Shown here: piece after piece, positions 61,298 through 64,000 of the stretch
Layout of the letters: every line of letters starts with the position of its first letter
Numbering within the stretch: the first letter of the stretch is position 1
Origin: Streptomyces europaeiscabiei
GTDB lineage: Bacteria > Actinomycetota > Actinomycetes > Streptomycetales > Streptomycetaceae
Length of the DNA: 64,000 nt
Assembly (NCBI RefSeq): GCF_036346855.1
Contig: NZ_CP107841.1
Location: forward strand, 4,468,001 to 4,532,000
Direction: 5' to 3'
The notes under the pieces: generated by a model
Database searches by the model: none
Seen by the model: the letters and a program-made list of their open reading frames with translations, nothing else
Told to the model about the DNA's origin: nothing
Position numbers and translations under genes: made by a program

Positions 61298-61338
61298 GAG
61301 CCCTCTCGACCGGCCCGCCGTCCTGGCCGAGGGGGCTC
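61298..61338 (+). terminator. Probable terminator after DUF397 gene
   Basis: GAGCCCTCTCGACC pairs with GGCCGAGGGGGCTC with G-U-compatible mismatches. A GGGAGCA tandem repeat lies just downstream (about 61363-61388). Confidence 0.55.
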
Positions 61339-61471
61339 GGCCTTGCCCTCACCTCACCGAGGGAGCAGGGAGCAGGGAGCAGGGAGCACGAGGGACGCCA
61401 CACACCGTGGGCGGAGGGGCACGAGGGGCACCACAGGGGCACAGCGGGATCCCCTCGGGATCGCCTCGGGA

Positions 61472-62329
61472 TCACCGCAACCGGTCCACGTACCTGTCCG
61501 TCCCCGGCACCGTGGGAACGAACGGCGCCAGCAACTCCGTCCTTCCCAGGCCCGATTCGGTGACCGCCTCGCCCAGTCCGCCGAAGTACTCCTCCCAGCA
61601 GTCGCGCGGGTCGGCCTCCAGGAACCACAGAAGCGTGAGGCGGGTGTCGACGCCCTCGACCTGCTTGACGTACGACATCCGGTCCAGGGGCAGCGGAGTG
61701 GGCCGGAAGACGGTGACCATCGCGGCCGGCGACCCGGCGAGCCGCTTGGGCAGATGCCGGGCCCGGAGCCACTCCAGCAACCCGGCCCGCTCCTCGGGCC
61801 CTTCGGCGTCGATCACCTGGAGCACGAGCCCCTCGTACGGGTGGTCCAGGGCGTGGAAGTCACGGGGCCCGGCGGCTCCGTCGCGGTAGACCGTCGCCTC
61901 GTGGTCCTGGAAGGCCGTGAAGACGTGCGTACGGTCCTGGTAGACGCGCGCGTCGCGGTTCAGTCGCTTGTTGATGGCGACCGTCCACCTCATGTGGTCG
62001 TCGTAACGGCCGTCGGTGATCCAGTACGTGGAGAGGTAGCAGCCGGCGGTGACCGGCTGGGCGATCGCCGACTTCTCCGGCGTACGCAGGAGTTGGAGAT
62101 CCCGGGTGGCCACCCAGCGGCGGCCGGAGAACATCCAGGGCATGGCCATCGCGCCCGCGTAGTAGTGGTCGTCCTCGTACCAGCGGTTGTACGCGTACTC
62201 GTGGCCCGGGTGCGGCTCGACCATGGTGATCAGGGCGTGGCCGGGCCGGACGCCGTACGGGCCGACGGCGGCCAGTTCGGCGTATGTGGCGCTGCGGGTG
62301 TCCTCGCTCATGCGCTTGGCCTCGCTCAT
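61472..62329 (-). CDS. EthD-like / alpha-beta barrel protein, function unknown
   Basis: A 285-residue soluble protein: ALITMVEPHPGHEYAYNRWY, a His/Tyr-rich EDDHYYAGAMAMPWMFSGRR, and a second half with AMVTVFRPTPLPLDRMSYVK. Two ferredoxin-like halves with paired long strands suggest a dimeric alpha/beta-barrel as in EthD/stress-barrel proteins. It is divergent from the SDR gene with a TetR-type operator between, so it may share a catabolic pathway with it. The ATG at 62329 or 62311 could be the start. Confidence 0.6.
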   Translation of the reverse strand: MSEAKRMSEDTRSATYAELAAVGPYGVRPGHALITMVEPHPGHEYAYNRWYEDDHYYAGAMAMPWMFSGRRWVATRDLQLLRTPEKSAIAQPVTAGCYLSTYWITDGRYDDHMRWTVAINKRLNRDARVYQDRTHVFTAFQDHEATVYRDGAAGPRDFHALDHPYEGLVLQVIDAEGPEERAGLLEWLRARHLPKRLAGSPAAMVTVFRPTPLPLDRMSYVKQVEGVDTRLTLLWFLEADPRDCWEEYFGGLGEAVTESGLGRTELLAPFVPTVPGTDRYVDRLR

Positions 62330-62365
62330 GTGCTTCCCCTTCCGTCCACCTGCGGTCGCCCATAC

Positions 62366-62382
62366 TCTGACGCTCCGTCAGA
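62366..62382. promoter_or_regulatory. TetR-type operator TCTGACG-CTC-CGTCAGA
   Basis: Perfect 7-bp arms in the 80-bp region between the divergent genes at 61472-62329 and 62410-63198. This spacing and core resemble known TetR-family sites. No tetR gene is in the window's right end. Confidence 0.65.
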
Positions 62383-62409
62383 TAATGCGCCAGAGCCGGG
62401 AGGTCTCCG

Positions 62410-63198
62410 ATGTCACTGCTCGCGGGAAAGACGGTCGTCGTCTCGGGGGTCGGGGCCGGGCTGGGTCAGCGGGTCGCCGCGGCGGTCGTACGGGACGGCG
62501 GGAACGCCGTGCTGGGGGCGCGCACGGAGGCGAATCTCGCCAAGGCCGCGGCGGACGTGGACCCGGGCGGCGCGCACACGGCGTACCGGGCGACCGACAT
62601 CACCGACGAGGCGCAGTGCACGGCGCTCGCGGCGCTTGCGCGGGAGCGGTTCGGGGGCGTGCACGCGGTGGTCCACGTGGCGGCCTGGGACAGCTACTTC
62701 GGGGGCCTGGAGGACGCCGACTTCACCACCTGGCAGGCGGTCCTCGACGTGAACCTGCTGGGCACCCTGCGGATGACCCGGGCCTGTCTGCCCGCCCTGA
62801 AGGCGGCGGGCGGCGGGTCGGTCGTCATCATCGGCACGCAGTCGGCGGTGGCCGCGCCCTCTCAGGTGCGGCAGGCGGCGTACGCGGCGTCCAAGGGCGC
62901 CCTGACGAGCGCGATGTACTCGCTGGCGCGGGAGCTGGGGCCGCACCGGATACGGGTCAACACCGTGCTGCCGGGCTGGATGTGGGGACCGCCCGTGGAG
63001 GCGTACGTGCGGTTCGCGGCGCACGGTGAGGGCGTGCCCGAGGCGGAGGTGCTGGCGCGCCTCGCCGAGCGGATGGCGCTGCCGGAGCTGGCCACGGACG
63101 GGGACGTCGCGGACGCGGCGGTCTTCCTGGCCTCCGACCGCGCACGGGCGATCACCGGCCAGTCGCTGCTCGTCAACGCCGGTGAACTGATGCGCTGA
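62410..63198 (+). CDS. SDR-family oxidoreductase
   Basis: A 262-residue short-chain dehydrogenase/reductase. The cofactor motif is VVSGVGAGLGQ (TGxxxGxG-type, residues 11-20), followed by the VHVAAWDSY region, VIIGTQSA with the catalytic Ser, YAASKGAL with catalytic Tyr-Lys, and the C-terminal FLASDRARAITGQSLLVNAG. It would oxidise or reduce an alcohol/ketone with NAD(P)H; the substrate is unknown. ATG at 62410. It shares an operator region with the divergent gene and is followed by a terminator. Confidence 0.92.
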   Translation: MSLLAGKTVVVSGVGAGLGQRVAAAVVRDGGNAVLGARTEANLAKAAADVDPGGAHTAYRATDITDEAQCTALAALARERFGGVHAVVHVAAWDSYFGGLEDADFTTWQAVLDVNLLGTLRMTRACLPALKAAGGGSVVIIGTQSAVAAPSQVRQAAYAASKGALTSAMYSLARELGPHRIRVNTVLPGWMWGPPVEAYVRFAAHGEGVPEAEVLARLAERMALPELATDGDVADAAVFLASDRARAITGQSLLVNAGELMR

Positions 63199-63211
63199 CC
63201 GCCCTCATCGG

Positions 63212-63245
63212 TCACCCTCGCCCAGGGGCGGGGGTGATCTTTTTC
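63212..63245 (+). terminator. Intrinsic terminator with T-run after the SDR gene
   Basis: TCACCCTCGCCC and GGGCGGGGGTGA stem followed by TCTTTTTC, 14 bp after the stop. Confidence 0.8.
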
Positions 63246-63393
63246 GGCCACCCTGTCGTTCATATGCATGAACCAAAGTCATCGCCCGGAACTTCTTTAC
63301 CCCCTCTTGACCTACCCATTCCTTGCCGTGGGCATGCCACCGAACCCAGAGTTCACATGCCTGACCCTGGCGGCGGACCCTGGAAGGGGGCCC

Positions 63394-64000
63394 ATGAACA
63401 GTCTCGACTGGGCCGTGCTCATCGGCTACTTCGGTGTGATGGTCGCGATCGGCGTCTGGTCGCACAAGCGTGTCGACAACGTCAGCGACTTCTTCACCGC
63501 CGGCGGCAAGATGCCCTGGTGGCTCTCCGGCATCTCGCACCACATGTCGGGCTACAGCGCGGTGATGTTCACCGGGTACGCCAGCATCGCGTACACCTAC
63601 GGTGTCACGTCCTTCGTGACCTGGTCGTTCCCCATCGCCCTCGGCATCGCCATCGGCTCCAAGCTGTTCGCGCCGCGCATCAACCGGCTGCGCTCACGGC
63701 TGCATGTGGCGTCTCCGCTCGAATATCTGAAGAACCGTTACAACCTGGGCACCCAGCAGGCGTTGGCCTGGTCCGGCATGCTGCTGAAGATCGTGGACGT
63801 CGGCGCGAAGTGGGCCGCGATCGCGACCCTGCTCTCGGTCTTCACGGGCATCTCCCTGAACCAGGGCATCCTGATCACCGGTTCGATCACCGCCGTCTAC
63901 TGCACCATCGGCGGCCTCTGGGCGGACGCGCTCACGGAGTTGGGTCAGTTCGTGATCCAACTGCTGGCGGGGATCGCGATGTTCGTCGCCGTGGTGGGCA
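63394..64000 (+). CDS. Sodium:solute symporter (SSS family), 3' end outside window
   Basis: At least 202 residues, five or more membrane helices, starting MNSLDWAVLIGYFGVMVAIG. SSS-family features: DNVSDFFTAGGKMPWWLSGI, SHHMSGYSAVMFTGYASIAY and the LEYLKNRYN loop. It would import a solute such as a sugar or organic acid with sodium. ATG at 63394 with GGAAGGGGG upstream; the window ends before the gene does. Confidence 0.9.
   Translation, partial: MNSLDWAVLIGYFGVMVAIGVWSHKRVDNVSDFFTAGGKMPWWLSGISHHMSGYSAVMFTGYASIAYTYGVTSFVTWSFPIALGIAIGSKLFAPRINRLRSRLHVASPLEYLKNRYNLGTQQALAWSGMLLKIVDVGAKWAAIATLLSVFTGISLNQGILITGSITAVYCTIGGLWADALTELGQFVIQLLAGIAMFVAVVG

Overview
The window looks like a Streptomyces chromosome: very high GC, strong third-position GC bias, GTG/TTG starts, a conservon (cvnA/cvnB), HTH-DUF5753/DUF397 regulator pairs, GPP34 and DUF4232/DUF397-type proteins. 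All names come from reading the translated frames by eye; no search was run.

Layout. (1) 1-8.1 kb is most of a pSAM2-type actinomycete integrative and conjugative element (AICE): xis, repSA, small Spd spread proteins, DUF2637/SpdB2, the FtsK-like TraSA translocase, KorSA (GntR) and a Nudix protein like the pSAM2 immunity factor Pif, followed by cargo genes. The integrase would lie left of the window. A recurrent ACTCGTCTA/TAGACGAGT operator-like motif precedes most of its transcription units. (2) 8.2-10.2 kb is an IS481-family insertion, followed by a 154-bp palindrome. (3) 10.7-23.6 kb is a graveyard of integrative elements. It holds seven 3'-terminal tRNA fragments: three of tRNA-Ser(UGA) on the minus strand, two of tRNA-Arg(CCU) and two of tRNA-Gly(CCC) on the plus strand. 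It also holds dispersed att-like repeats and small cargo genes, many of them tiny membrane proteins. No intact tRNA gene is in the window. (4) 23.6-25 kb has a truncated ASCH-domain gene and a putative phosphorothioate-dependent HNH endonuclease. (5) 25-34 kb holds an incomplete conservon (cvnAB), an HTH/transmembrane protein, secreted proteins and several decayed genes (IS630-like, FtsX-like). (6) 34-45 kb is more ordinary: CMD-fold protein, DUF2252, a large M36 (fungalysin) metallopeptidase, and a GT2/GT39 glycosyltransferase pair. (7) 45-64 kb carries an ATPase/HTH/DUF397 locus with a duplicated DUF397 gene, a MazEF-like pair, an MFS exporter with an ArsR-like regulator and glutathione peroxidase, a MerR regulator, a large GT-C-like membrane protein, a D-alanyl-D-alanine carboxypeptidase with a roughly 600-residue disordered cytoplasmic N-terminus, GPP34, a second HTH/DUF397 locus, an SDR dehydrogenase and a cut-off sodium:solute symporter.

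How they work together. The left element encodes excision, replication, double-stranded DNA transfer and repression/immunity functions. The graveyard to its right suggests that this locus has repeatedly received tRNA-targeting elements which later decayed, leaving tRNA 3' ends, their terminators and cargo. The most interesting points are this interleaved tRNA-fragment array, a repSA gene without any conventional start codon, a DUF6193 gene whose stop codon is the UGA anticodon triplet of a tRNA-Ser relic, a three-gene cargo island with a nucleotidyltransferase-like protein, and the carboxypeptidase with repeated threonine motifs.
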